Program-made: the position numbers and the translations under genes
Source: Clostridiales bacterium
GTDB lineage: Bacteria > Bacillota > Clostridia > Lachnospirales > Lachnospiraceae
Direction of reading: 5' to 3'
Assembly: GCA_021202925.1 (NCBI GenBank)
Contig: JAJQCD010000037.1
Coordinates: 1-64,000 of the forward strand
DNA: 64,000 nt
Notes under the pieces: model-generated
The model's database searches: none
What the model was told of the DNA's origin: nothing
Seen by the model: only the letters and a program-made list of their open reading frames with translations
Part shown: piece after piece, positions 51,283-59,897 of the stretch
How positions within the stretch are numbered: the stretch's first letter is position 1
Layout: every line of letters begins with the position of its first letter

Positions 51283-52362
51283 ATGATGAAGAAAGGGTTA
51301 GTGACAGGTCTGGCGTCGCTGATGGTTTTGTCCATGGCAATGCCGACGATGGCAGCGTCCACGATCAGCAGTATCTCTCTGGAGCTGGAGTATTACATTG
51401 AAGCCGGTGATGAGGACACAGACGTCGATGTGACGACAGATTCTGACAAGTATGAAGTGGACGAGGTGGAAGTGACCAATCAGCCGGATGACGGCTGGGA
51501 GGAAGGAGACAAGCCGAAGATCAAGGTGACGCTGATTACCGATGAGGATGATTATAAGTTTTCGTCCGGTATTTCCAAGAGCGACGTGGATCTGGATGGA
51601 GACGAGGGCAAGGTTACTTCGGTCAGCCGGGAAAGCACATCGGAACTGTATGTTTATATCACCCTTGCTGAGATCGATGAGGATGAGGATGACGACGATG
51701 AGGATGATGACGACGATAAGTATAGTGACGATGACTACGATCTGGATGTATACGATCTCGCATGGGATTACGATGCCGGCGTGGCGTCCTGGGATGGAAG
51801 CAGCGATGCAAGGAAATATGAAGTCCGGCTTTATCGGGGCGGAAGCGCCGTTACCTCTGTTTTGACGACGACGGACAATGAATATGATTTCAGTGAATAT
51901 TTCACGTCGAGCGGTACGTATACCTTCCGGGTACGGGCCGTATACAGTTCCTCCAACAAGGGAAGCTGGGAGGAATCCGAAGAATGGCAGGTGACGTCCA
52001 GCGAGGCATCGGATATCCGCAGCAATACATCTTCTTCCAAATCTTCAGCGGTTACGGCGGGAGACGACAGTGCAGGACCGGGCACGAGCGGCAGCAGTCT
52101 GAGCAGCTCGGGGAGCGACGGCGCCTGGCTGCAGGATGATGTTGGCTGGTGGTATATCCGCTCAGACCGTTCCTATCCGGCGAATCAGTGGATGAATATC
52201 GACAATGCCTGGTATTATTTCAACGAATCCGGTTACATGGTGACCGGTTGGGTACAGTCGGGCGGAGCCTGGTATTATATGGATTCGAGCGGAGCGATGC
52301 TTGCCGACACGACGACGCCGGACGGATATTATGTGGATGCGAGCGGAGTCTGGGTGCAGTGA
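51283..52362 (+). CDS. Secreted Asp-rich protein with C-terminal cell-wall-binding repeats
   Basis: A 359-residue protein: signal peptide (cleavage after TMAA, about 25), an acidic beta domain (26-125), an almost pure Asp/Glu run (about 130-155), a fibronectin-like module (about 155-240), a Ser/Gly linker and C-terminal aromatic repeats (GWWYIRSDRSYPANQWMNID, then GYMVTGWVQSGGAWYYMD) ending in TPDGYYVDASGVWVQ. The acidic run could bind calcium or other cations; that is inference. GGAGGAGAAGG precedes the start. Layout matches the protein at 42322. Confidence 0.8.
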   Translation: MMKKGLVTGLASLMVLSMAMPTMAASTISSISLELEYYIEAGDEDTDVDVTTDSDKYEVDEVEVTNQPDDGWEEGDKPKIKVTLITDEDDYKFSSGISKSDVDLDGDEGKVTSVSRESTSELYVYITLAEIDEDEDDDDEDDDDDKYSDDDYDLDVYDLAWDYDAGVASWDGSSDARKYEVRLYRGGSAVTSVLTTTDNEYDFSEYFTSSGTYTFRVRAVYSSSNKGSWEESEEWQVTSSEASDIRSNTSSSKSSAVTAGDDSAGPGTSGSSLSSSGSDGAWLQDDVGWWYIRSDRSYPANQWMNIDNAWYYFNESGYMVTGWVQSGGAWYYMDSSGAMLADTTTPDGYYVDASGVWVQ

Positions 52363-52415
52363 CGGATGTTCGCTTTGCAGGCGGCTGTTTTAACCGGAAT
52401 TTTACAATTTGACAG

Positions 52416-52444
52416 TTGACAGAAGCGGAATTATTTTGTATACT
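52416..52444 (+). promoter_or_regulatory. Promoter of the CNNM/CorC-family gene
   Basis: Consensus TTGACA (52416-52421), 17-base spacer, TATACT (52439-52444), about 250 bases ahead of the coding start, leaving a long leader. Confidence 0.85.
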
Positions 52445-52520
52445 CTGATTTGTTTCTCAATAAGCGCATGTGATGCGTGAATGGTTTTGTGGTTTCAGAG
52501 TGAAAGGATGGAAGAATTCA

Positions 52521-52610
52521 ATGGACGATGGCGACAGTGACGCGGATAATTGGTTCTTTGTCTGCGGTTGCATCGTTGGAAAGACATATTTGTACCGATA
52601 TCGGAGTTGA
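52521..52610 (+). CDS. Possible 29-residue acidic leader peptide
   Basis: An ATG at 52521, 6 bases after GGAAG, opens a 29-codon frame that stops at 52610, 8 bases before a terminator hairpin. Five of residues 2-9 are Asp (DDGDSDAD), followed by an aromatic/Cys stretch and a basic-aromatic tail (YLYRYRS). This is the architecture of a translated attenuator. It does not continue into the downstream gene. Not a known annotated family as far as I can tell. Confidence 0.5.
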   Translation: MDDGDSDADNWFFVCGCIVGKTYLYRYRS

Positions 52611-52618
52611 CGACAGGT

Positions 52619-52655
52619 GCAGTCTGCCCTATCAAAAGGGGCGGACTGCATTTTT
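52619..52655 (+). terminator. Leader terminator upstream of the CNNM/CorC gene
   Basis: GCAGTCTGCCC (52619-52629) pairs with GGGCGGACTGC (52639-52649; one T-G pair), followed by ATTTTTC. It lies 46 bases before the coding start. Confidence 0.82.
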
Positions 52656-52700
52656 CGATTTACAGAAACGATGCAGAATGTTGGAGGATGAGTAATTTTT

Positions 52701-53975
52701 ATGAGTCGTATTTTGTTACAGATACTGCCGATACTGGTTTGCCTGCTTTTGTCGGCTTATTTTTCAGCGACGGAGACCGCGTTTAATTCCCTGAACAAGA
52801 TTCGCCTGAAAAACCTGGCGGAGAAAGGGAACAGCCGGGCACAGCTGGTGCTGGATCTGGAGGAGCGGTATGACAACGTGCTTACCACGATCCTGATTGG
52901 GAATAATGTGGTCAATATTGCGGGTACATCGCTGATTACTATTTTCTTTGTGAGAATGCTGGGAGAGGAGATTGGTGCCAGTGCGGCGACCATCGTAATG
53001 ACGGTCGTAGTGCTGATCTTTGGCGAAGTATCACCGAAGAGCATTGCCAAGGAGATGCCGGAAAAGACCGCCATGTTTTCCGCGCCGTTTTTGAACGCGC
53101 TGATGCATCTGCTGACGCCGTTCAACTTTCTGTTTTCGCAGTGGAAGCGATTCCTGACCTGGGTGTTTCATACCGAAGAGGATACGGGGATTACCGAGGA
53201 AGAATTTCTGACCTTTGTGGAGGAAGCAAAGCAGGATGGCGGCATTGATGAACAGGAAGGCAGCCTGATTCGCAATGCGGTCGAGTTCACGGAGATGGAG
53301 GCGATCGAGATCGCCACTCCCCGTATTGATGTCAGCGGGATTGCGGAGGATGCGGATCTGCGGGAAGTGGATCAGATGTTTACGGAGACGATGTTTTCGC
53401 GGTTGCCCGTGTACAGGGACACGCTTGATCATATTACCGGTATCATCTATCAGAAGGATTTTTATAACAATGTCTATCACAAGGGCGGGACGATCCGCGA
53501 TATCATCCGCCCGGCTCTGTTTGTGGCGGAGAATAAAAAGCTTGGCCAGTTGTTAAAGGAGCTGCAGGAAAACAAAATGCATCTTGCCGTGATCGTAGAC
53601 GAATTTGGCCAGACCGCCGGGATTGTGACGATGGAAGATATTCTGGAGGAACTGGTCGGCGAAATCTGGGATGAGCATGATGAGGTCGTGGAGAAACTCG
53701 AACAGGTATCGGATCGGGAATATCTGGTGGAGGGCAGCGCCAATGTACAGAAGGTGTTTCACCGGCTGGGAATCCATGATGAGGACACGGAGAAGATCGA
53801 CGCGGTCACAGTCAGCGGCTGGGTGATGGAACTCGCCGGAGAGATTCCGCAGCCCGGCGGCTGTTACCGCTGGAAGAATTTCGAGATCCGGGTGCTGAAG
53901 ATGGACGAGCGGCGGGTTGAAAAGATTAAGATGACTGCCGATGAGGCGAAGGATGAAAAGGAGCGGGAAGCATGA
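52701..53975 (+). CDS. CNNM/CorC-family transporter-like protein (DUF21, CBS pair, CorC domain)
   Basis: A 424-residue protein: an N-terminal DUF21 membrane domain with about four segments (1-180; SATETAFNSLNKIRLKN, IGNNVVNIAGTSLI, FGEVSPKSIAKEMP), two CBS domains (about 205-320) and a C-terminal CorC_HlyC domain (about 330-410). Bacterial relatives (MpfA, CorC and MgpA) act in Mg2+ homeostasis, mostly efflux; the hemolysin label is historical. The stop overlaps the HisK start by 4 bases (ATGA). It is preceded by a 250-base leader with a small ORF and a terminator, so expression is probably conditional. Confidence 0.9.
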   Translation: MSRILLQILPILVCLLLSAYFSATETAFNSLNKIRLKNLAEKGNSRAQLVLDLEERYDNVLTTILIGNNVVNIAGTSLITIFFVRMLGEEIGASAATIVMTVVVLIFGEVSPKSIAKEMPEKTAMFSAPFLNALMHLLTPFNFLFSQWKRFLTWVFHTEEDTGITEEEFLTFVEEAKQDGGIDEQEGSLIRNAVEFTEMEAIEIATPRIDVSGIAEDADLREVDQMFTETMFSRLPVYRDTLDHITGIIYQKDFYNNVYHKGGTIRDIIRPALFVAENKKLGQLLKELQENKMHLAVIVDEFGQTAGIVTMEDILEELVGEIWDEHDEVVEKLEQVSDREYLVEGSANVQKVFHRLGIHDEDTEKIDAVTVSGWVMELAGEIPQPGGCYRWKNFEIRVLKMDERRVEKIKMTADEAKDEKEREA

Positions 53976-54790
53976 GGTTGCGGGCAGATTTTCACACGCA
54001 TTCGACGTATTGCGACGGAAAAAGTACGCTGCGGGAGATGGTGGAGTCGGCGTATCGAAAGGGTTTTACAGATTTCGGGGTGTCGGGGCATGCGGATTTC
54101 TCGTTTGTTGAGCCGGGATTCGGAATGTCAGATGAGATTCTGGAGCAATACAGATGGGAGCTTTGTGAGCTTCGCGAGGAGTATCGGGGGCGGATGAATC
54201 TCTATATCGGGATCGAACTGGACTGCCTGGGACCGGTGCAGAAAGCGGAGTATGCCATCGGCTCGACGCACTGTCTGCTGAAAGACGGAGAATATGTCGT
54301 GGTCGATGATACGGAAGAGAAATGTGTCGATGCGGTCCGTCGCCTGTGGAATGGGGACTGGTATGCGTATTCAAAGGATTATTTTGAACTGGAGGCGACG
54401 GTTTATGACCGCCTGAACTGTGACTGGGTGGGTCATTTTGATCTGCATACAAAATGGAATGAGGGGTATCGTTATTTTGATGAGAATGCAGACGCTTATC
54501 TGGAGCCGGCGCTGGCGGCAATGCGAAAGCTGAATGATGCCGGTCTGCCGTTTGAGATTAATACGGGGGCGATTTCCCGCGGATACCGGACGGAACCGTA
54601 TCCGGGGAAACGGCTGCTTCGGGAACTGTGCGCGATGGGTGGACGGATTATGATCAATTCAGACAGTCATCACGCGGATCATATTGGATATCATTTTGAT
54701 CAGGCGCTGCGGATTGCCGTGGAGTGCGGGTTCCGGAGACTGACTGTGCTGGCGCCGGGCGGCGGTTTTCGTGAGATTCCCATCGAATAG
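53972..54790 (+). CDS. Histidinol-phosphatase, PHP family
   Basis: A 272-residue PHP-domain phosphoesterase. DFHTHSTYCDGKSTL at the N-terminus, FGVSGHADF, YIGIELDCLG, CDWVGHFDL and NSDSHHADHIG supply the trinuclear metal site of HisK-type enzymes that dephosphorylate histidinol phosphate. No other his genes are nearby, and it is translationally coupled (ATGA) to the CNNM/CorC gene, so the physiological substrate is only likely, not certain. Confidence 0.87.
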   Translation: MRLRADFHTHSTYCDGKSTLREMVESAYRKGFTDFGVSGHADFSFVEPGFGMSDEILEQYRWELCELREEYRGRMNLYIGIELDCLGPVQKAEYAIGSTHCLLKDGEYVVVDDTEEKCVDAVRRLWNGDWYAYSKDYFELEATVYDRLNCDWVGHFDLHTKWNEGYRYFDENADAYLEPALAAMRKLNDAGLPFEINTGAISRGYRTEPYPGKRLLRELCAMGGRIMINSDSHHADHIGYHFDQALRIAVECGFRRLTVLAPGGGFREIPIE

Positions 54791-54808
54791 ACAGAGATTA
54801 ATGGTAAA

Positions 54809-54855
54809 AAAAGGAGCCGGGTAAATGACCGAATGTCGTTTACCTGGCTCCTTTT
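54809..54855. terminator. Bidirectional terminator between HisK and mntP
   Basis: AAAAGGAGCC-GGTAAA pairs with TTTACC-GGCTCCTTTT, with A-run and T-run flanks. Confidence 0.85.
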
Positions 54856-54871
54856 CCGGTTCCTTTTGCTT

Positions 54872-55429
54872 TCAGAAGAACAGGTGCTCAATGAGGATTT
54901 TGCATCCCATCAGTACCAGAATCAGGCCGCCCGCAAATTCGGCGCGGGACTGATAGCGGTTTCCGAAGACGGTTCCCACCTTGACGCCGAAGACCGAGAG
55001 TGTGAAAGTGGTCGCACCGATAAAGAGAATGGCCGGGGCGATTCTTACCTGCAGAAACGCGAAGGTGACGCCGACGGCAAGGGCGTCGATGCTGGTCGCG
55101 ACGGCCAGAATCAGCATCTCCGCCATGTGGACCGTCGGTGTGCAGGTGGCGTCTTCCGGGTCACGGGATTCGCGGATCATATTGATGCCGATGATACCCA
55201 GAAGGATAAAGGCGATCCAGTGGTCGTAGGCCGTGATGGCTTCACGGAAGCGGATACCGAGCGTGTATCCGGTCAAAGGCATCAGCATCTGAAACCCACC
55301 GAAGTAGAGACCGATGATAATGGCGTTTTTCCAGTTGATCCGCTGCATGGAGAGACCCTTGCAGACCGAGACGGCAAAGGCGTCCATCGAGAGACCGACT
55401 GCAATGATAAAAAGTTCAATCAGTGACAT
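54872..55429 (-). CDS. mntP: Manganese efflux pump MntP
   Basis: A 185-residue membrane protein with six segments in two repeats. The paired acidic motifs [10 protein letters not shown] (TM1) and [10 protein letters not shown] (TM4) are the MntP hallmark for Mn2+ export. AGGAGGAATATTCAC before the ATG at 55429 sets the start. It lies 34 bases after the MATE gene in the same direction and is probably co-transcribed; no yybP-ykoY manganese riboswitch is seen upstream of either. Confidence 0.94.
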   Translation of the reverse strand: MSLIELFIIAVGLSMDAFAVSVCKGLSMQRINWKNAIIIGLYFGGFQMLMPLTGYTLGIRFREAITAYDHWIAFILLGIIGINMIRESRDPEDATCTPTVHMAEMLILAVATSIDALAVGVTFAFLQVRIAPAILFIGATTFTLSVFGVKVGTVFGNRYQSRAEFAGGLILVLMGCKILIEHLFF

Positions 55430-55463
55430 GTGAATATTCCTCCGTAATCTGAGTGAGTAAGTG

Positions 55464-56828
55464 TCAGGCTGTCTTAAGTTCTGCGGTTTTTCTCCAGACA
55501 TTGCTGTGATACCGGAAAAGGAAGCAGGTTACCCGGAACAACCAGTCGACGATCATGGCGATCCAGACGCCAATGGCGCCGAAGCCCATCCATTGTCCGA
55601 GGATGATGCTTAAGCCGACCCGAAACACACACATGGAGAAAATGGAGATCCCCATGGTGAATTTGACATCGTTGCATGCGCGCAGCATGTTTGGCAGCGT
55701 GAAGGAGAGAGGCCAGAGAAACATGGCGCAGCTGTTGTGAATCCGTACCAGCGTACCGGCCAGTGCGGTGGTTTCCTCCGTAAGTCCATAGAGAGACAGG
55801 ATTGAATCGAGGGAGAGCAAGATGGTGCCGCAGAAGAGGACACTCAGCGCATAGGTACAGGCAATCAGTGTCCGGTTATAGTAACGGATCTGATATTCGT
55901 CCTTCGCACCAACGCAACGGCCGATAACGGCGATCATGGCCAGATTCATGGCCTGGCCGCCCATAATGCCCATCTGATCCAGGCTGTTGGCGACGCCGTT
56001 GGCGGCAATCTGAATCGTGCCGAAGCCGGAGATAATACTCACAACCACAACACGTCCCAGCTGAAAAATTCCGTTTTCAAGGCCACTGGGGATGCCGATG
56101 TAGTATATCTTGTGAATCAGTCCCGCGTCAAAGTGAAATCTGCCTGGATCAATGTGAAGCTCCAGATCCGGATTGCGAAGAAGAGTATAGAGAACGATCG
56201 CCGCAAACGCACGGGAAATCAGGGACGGAACCGCGACGCCGACGACGCCGGCATGCAGGATGAAAATACCGATCGCATTGCCAATGACATTGATAATGTT
56301 CATGACAATGGATACCTTCAGCGTGACGCTGGTACGATTCATGACGCGAAACAGGGCGGCGCAGGAATTATACACGGCCAGGAACGGAAAGGAGAGCGCC
56401 GATATGCTCATATAGAGCACAGCGGATTCAAACACATCCGCGTCGATCGTTCCGAAAAAGAGGCGGATGATCAGCCGACTGGCAAGCAGTACGAATACCG
56501 ATATGGCCAGGGTGAACAGCAGCGTCGATACGATCAGCTGCATCACAGAATGGCAGGCGTCATTCTGCTTTCTGGCACCGAGAAACTGAGAGGTTACGAC
56601 GGCGCCACCGGACGCCAGCGCGGCCAGTACGGTCATGATCAGATTATTGAACATATCAACCAGGGAGACGCCGGAGACGGCGGCTTCGCCCGCGTTGGAA
56701 ACCATCATGGTATCTGCCATGCCGACGGTAACGGCAAGCATCTGTTCCAGAACCAGGGGCAGGATCAGAATCAGCAGCGCGTGGTTCGAGAACAGCATTT
56801 CTTTGTGTTGTATTTTATTTGTGTTCAT
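55464..56828 (-). CDS. MATE-family efflux transporter
   Basis: A 454-residue exporter with 12 membrane segments ([20 protein letters not shown] at the start). The sequence is unlike the MATE protein at 29391, so the two are not a recent duplication. It is followed by mntP. Substrate unknown; family members couple drug or metabolite export to Na+ or H+. Base composition matches the surrounding genome. Confidence 0.93.
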   Translation of the reverse strand: MNTNKIQHKEMLFSNHALLILILPLVLEQMLAVTVGMADTMMVSNAGEAAVSGVSLVDMFNNLIMTVLAALASGGAVVTSQFLGARKQNDACHSVMQLIVSTLLFTLAISVFVLLASRLIIRLFFGTIDADVFESAVLYMSISALSFPFLAVYNSCAALFRVMNRTSVTLKVSIVMNIINVIGNAIGIFILHAGVVGVAVPSLISRAFAAIVLYTLLRNPDLELHIDPGRFHFDAGLIHKIYYIGIPSGLENGIFQLGRVVVVSIISGFGTIQIAANGVANSLDQMGIMGGQAMNLAMIAVIGRCVGAKDEYQIRYYNRTLIACTYALSVLFCGTILLSLDSILSLYGLTEETTALAGTLVRIHNSCAMFLWPLSFTLPNMLRACNDVKFTMGISIFSMCVFRVGLSIILGQWMGFGAIGVWIAMIVDWLFRVTCFLFRYHSNVWRKTAELKTA

Positions 56829-56878
56829 TCACAGATTTTCCTCCGGAAGATCCTTTTTTTCGTTTTCAGGCATAGAAG

Positions 56879-56906
56879 ATTATATCACGGGCAGATTTTT
56901 TTTCAA
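56879..56906 (-). promoter_or_regulatory. Promoter of the MATE-mntP operon
   Basis: On the minus strand: TTGAAA (56906-56901), 16-base spacer, TATAAT (56884-56879). Confidence 0.7.
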
Positions 56907-56977
56907 TACTCATTTCACATGGGAAGAATGAGAATGATCCGGAATGGCATGTGCCCGGATATGCCGGGAAGCGGTTC

Positions 56978-57006
56978 TTGCATGGTTCTTTAAAGTGTGG
57001 TAGAAT
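56978..57006 (+). promoter_or_regulatory. Promoter of thrC with an embedded repeat of the aro box
   Basis: TTGCAT (56978-56983), 17-base spacer, TAGAAT (57001-57006). The spacer contains CTTTAAAGTGTG (56988-56999), identical to a 12-mer upstream of the DAHP synthase promoter. Confidence 0.65.
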
Positions 57007-57057
57007 GAGCGGCAGCAGACTATTTGCATCATGAAGAGAAGAAAGGAATCAAATCCC

Positions 57058-58545
57058 ATGAATTTATCTTATCAGAGTACCAGAGGTGGTGAGACGGGAC
57101 TGACGGCGTCTCAGGCGATTTTGAAGGGACTGGCCGATGACGGAGGCCTGTTTATGCCGAATGAGATACCGAAGCTGGATGTGCCGCTGGAAGCATTTGC
57201 AGGGTACAGTTACCAGGAGACTGCATACCGTGTGATGCGTCTGTTCCTGACGGATTTTACGGAGGAGGAGCTTCGGGGCTGTATTGCGCGTGCCTATGAC
57301 AGCAAGTTTGATACGGAGGAGATCGCACCGTTGACGAAAGCGGATGGCGCGTATTATCTGGAGCTGTTTCACGGCAGGACGATTGCGTTCAAGGATATGG
57401 CGTTGTCGATCCTTCCCCATCTGATGATTGTTTCCGCGAGGAAGAATCAGGTAAAAAATGACATTGTGATTCTGACGGCAACCTCCGGCGATACGGGCAA
57501 AGCGGCGCTTGCCGGTTTTGCAGATGTGCCGGGTACGCGGATTATTGTGTTTTACCCGAAGGGTGGCGTCAGCCGGGTTCAGGAACTGCAGATGATCACG
57601 CAGAAGGGCGATAATACTGCAGTCGTATCGATTCATGGCAATTTTGATGACGCACAGACAGGCGTGAAGAAAATCTTTGGCGACCGGGCGTTCGGGAAGC
57701 AGCTGGATGATGCCGGTTTTCAGCTGTCTTCGGCGAATTCGATCAATATTGGCCGCCTGGTGCCGCAGATTGTATACTATGTATATGCATATGCGAAGCT
57801 GGTGGAGAACGGGGAGATTCGCTGTGGCGATGAAATCAATATCACGGTGCCGACTGGGAATTTTGGCAACATTCTGGCGGCCTATATTGCGAAGCAGATG
57901 GGACTGCCGGTAAAAACGCTTCTCTGCGCGTCCAATGACAATAAGGTGCTTTACGATTTCTTCCGTACCGGTGTCTATGACCGGAGAAGGGATTTTGTTC
58001 TGACCAGTTCTCCGTCCATGGATATTCTGATTTCGAGCAACCTGGAACGCCTGATTTACTTAAGTGCCGGCTGTGACGCGGCAAAGAACCGGGAGCTGAT
58101 GGCGGAACTTTCTTCCAAAGGAGCCTATACGGTGACAGAGGAGATGCGGCGGTTTATGGGGGATTTTTACGGTGGTTTCGCTACGGAAGAGGAAAATGCA
58201 GCCGAGATCCGCAAGGTCTACGAAGATACCGGTTATGTGATCGATACGCATACCGGGGTTGCGTCGGCGGTTTATCGTGCCTATGTGGCTGCAAGCGGGG
58301 ATGCGACACCGACGGTGATTGCCTCAACGGCAAGTCCCTTCAAATTTTCCCGAAGTGTGATGACCGCAATTGCGGGCGGACAGGGCGATGTGGATGAATT
58401 CGCCATTGTTGACCGGCTCAGCGAGACCGCGAATCTTGCCGTTCCACAGGCAGTGGAGGAAATCCGTCGCGCGGATATCCGCCATACCCGTGAGTGCGAG
58501 ATTGCGGATATGGAATCCGTTGTCGCGGAGATTCTCGGCCTGTAA
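57058..58545 (+). CDS. thrC: Threonine synthase
   Basis: A 495-residue PLP enzyme that converts O-phosphohomoserine to threonine. The PLP lysine lies in HGRTIAFKDMALSILPHLM, and TATSGDTGKAALAGF and FPKGGVS-like YPKGGVSRVQELQM follow. NLSYQSTRGG at 57058 is the usual start; an ATG at 57031 in frame lacks a ribosome site. Single gene without hom or thrB neighbours. Confidence 0.96.
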   Translation: MNLSYQSTRGGETGLTASQAILKGLADDGGLFMPNEIPKLDVPLEAFAGYSYQETAYRVMRLFLTDFTEEELRGCIARAYDSKFDTEEIAPLTKADGAYYLELFHGRTIAFKDMALSILPHLMIVSARKNQVKNDIVILTATSGDTGKAALAGFADVPGTRIIVFYPKGGVSRVQELQMITQKGDNTAVVSIHGNFDDAQTGVKKIFGDRAFGKQLDDAGFQLSSANSINIGRLVPQIVYYVYAYAKLVENGEIRCGDEINITVPTGNFGNILAAYIAKQMGLPVKTLLCASNDNKVLYDFFRTGVYDRRRDFVLTSSPSMDILISSNLERLIYLSAGCDAAKNRELMAELSSKGAYTVTEEMRRFMGDFYGGFATEEENAAEIRKVYEDTGYVIDTHTGVASAVYRAYVAASGDATPTVIASTASPFKFSRSVMTAIAGGQGDVDEFAIVDRLSETANLAVPQAVEEIRRADIRHTRECEIADMESVVAEILGL

Positions 58546-58651
58546 TCCTGAGTGCAGTCGTGCCAGACAGGCGTTTGGCCAGATACTGATTGGGATTGTT
58601 GCGCCACAGCCGGATGGAACAGGGAAATGTGCGTTTTTACCATAATTTCTC

Positions 58652-58680
58652 TTTCCAAAAGCAAGAATTTGTATTATACT
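58652..58680 (+). promoter_or_regulatory. Promoter of fba
   Basis: TTTCCA (58652-58657), 17-base spacer, TATACT (58675-58680). Confidence 0.6.
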
Positions 58681-58786
58681 ATCAGTAGCGGTTTTTTCAG
58701 CGTGTCGTGTGTCGGCAGGGCAGCAGACCGATCACGGGAGACATGCTGTGGAGCGATTACAATTCAATGAATGGAGGATTTGAATT

Positions 58787-59650
58787 ATGTTAGTACCTGC
58801 AACAGAAATGCTTCAGAAGGCAGTGGAAGGCCATTATGCAGTAGGCGCGTTCAACATCAACAACCTGGAGTGGACGAAGGCGATCCTGTCTACGGCGCAG
58901 GAGCTGAGTTCTCCGGTGATTCTCGGAGTTTCCGAGGGCGCGGGAAAGTACATGACCGGTTTTAAGACAGTTACGGCGATGGTGTCCGCGATGGTCGATG
59001 AGATGGGGATTACCGTTCCGGTTGCGCTGCATCTGGATCACGGAACCTATGACGGTTGCTATAAGTGCATTCGGGCTGGCTTTTCATCCATTATGTTTGA
59101 CGGCTCTCATTATCCGATTGATGAGAACGTTGCGAAGACCAAAGAGCTGGTAACCGTCGCGCATAAGATGGGACTTTCCATTGAGGCTGAGGTTGGCGCG
59201 ATCGGCGGCGAGGAAGACGGCGTCATCGGTATGGGCGAGTGTGCGGATCCGGACGAGTGCAAGAGAATTGCGGATCTGGGCATTGATTTCCTGGCAGCGG
59301 GCATTGGGAACATCCATGGCAAATATCCGGCGAACTGGCAGGGACTGAGTTTTGAGACGCTGGCGGCGATCAAGGCGAAGATCGGCGATATGCCGCTTGT
59401 TCTGCACGGCGGTACCGGTATCCCGGCGGATCAGATCAAGAAAGCGATTGACCTTGGCGTAGCGAAGATCAATGTCAATACCGAGTGCCAGTTATACTTT
59501 GCAGACGCGACCCGCAAGTATATCGAAGAGGGCAAGGATCAGCAGGGCAAGGGCTATGACCCGCGTAAGCTGCTGGCTCCGGGTGCTGCCGGAATCAAGG
59601 AGATTGTGAAAGAGAAGATCGAACTGTTCGGTTCCGTTGGCAAGGCCTGA
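58787..59650 (+). CDS. fba: Class II fructose-bisphosphate aldolase
   Basis: A 287-residue zinc aldolase of glycolysis. LHLDHGTYDG supplies the catalytic Asp-His pair; EAEVGAIGGEEDG, GIGNIHGKYP and LVLHGGTGIP carry the other zinc ligands and phosphate loop, and NVNTECQ follows. GGAGG precedes the ATG. Monocistronic with a 100-base leader in which nothing specific is seen. High-expression codon choice fits a glycolytic gene. Confidence 0.96.
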   Translation: MLVPATEMLQKAVEGHYAVGAFNINNLEWTKAILSTAQELSSPVILGVSEGAGKYMTGFKTVTAMVSAMVDEMGITVPVALHLDHGTYDGCYKCIRAGFSSIMFDGSHYPIDENVAKTKELVTVAHKMGLSIEAEVGAIGGEEDGVIGMGECADPDECKRIADLGIDFLAAGIGNIHGKYPANWQGLSFETLAAIKAKIGDMPLVLHGGTGIPADQIKKAIDLGVAKINVNTECQLYFADATRKYIEEGKDQQGKGYDPRKLLAPGAAGIKEIVKEKIELFGSVGKA

Positions 59651-59686
59651 TTGCTGAGAGAAATTTGAAAAAAAATAAAAAAACAC

Positions 59687-59715
59687 TTGCTTTTTCCTGC
59701 GATATGGTTTATTTT
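59687..59715 (+). promoter_or_regulatory. Promoter of glnN
   Basis: TTGCTT (59687-59692), 17-base spacer, TATTTT (59710-59715). Confidence 0.6.
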
Positions 59716-59725
59716 AGTTAGGAAC

Positions 59726-59767
59726 GATGATGTTCTTCCCGAACGAGAAGGACATCATCTTTTTTTG
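59726..59767 (+). terminator. Terminator hairpin at the start of the glnN leader
   Basis: GATGATGTTCTTC pairs with GAAGGACATCATC (one T-G), followed by seven T's. If the promoter at 59687 is right, it begins almost at the transcript start, so read-through must be controlled or a second promoter used. It may instead terminate fba transcripts. Confidence 0.8.
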
Positions 59768-59897
59768 CTTCGCGGTTTGAGTTTATTATATGAGGTGCAT
59801 GAGGAAGGGGAGCGCCGGAGTGGAGGCCGACGCGACCCGGAACCGGGGAGCAATGAGGAGACTGGACAGAGAACAAACGAGAGGAAGGATAAGGTTT

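Noticed and set aside
52445-52700. M-box or yybP-ykoY riboswitch ahead of the CNNM/CorC gene
   Set aside because: None of the conserved blocks of either motif could be found; the small ORF plus terminator explains the leader better.
59790-59897. Extra 36 codons at the start of glutamine synthetase
   Set aside because: The extension is Arg-rich and has no ribosome site or similarity to GSIII proteins, which begin near the ATG at 59898.
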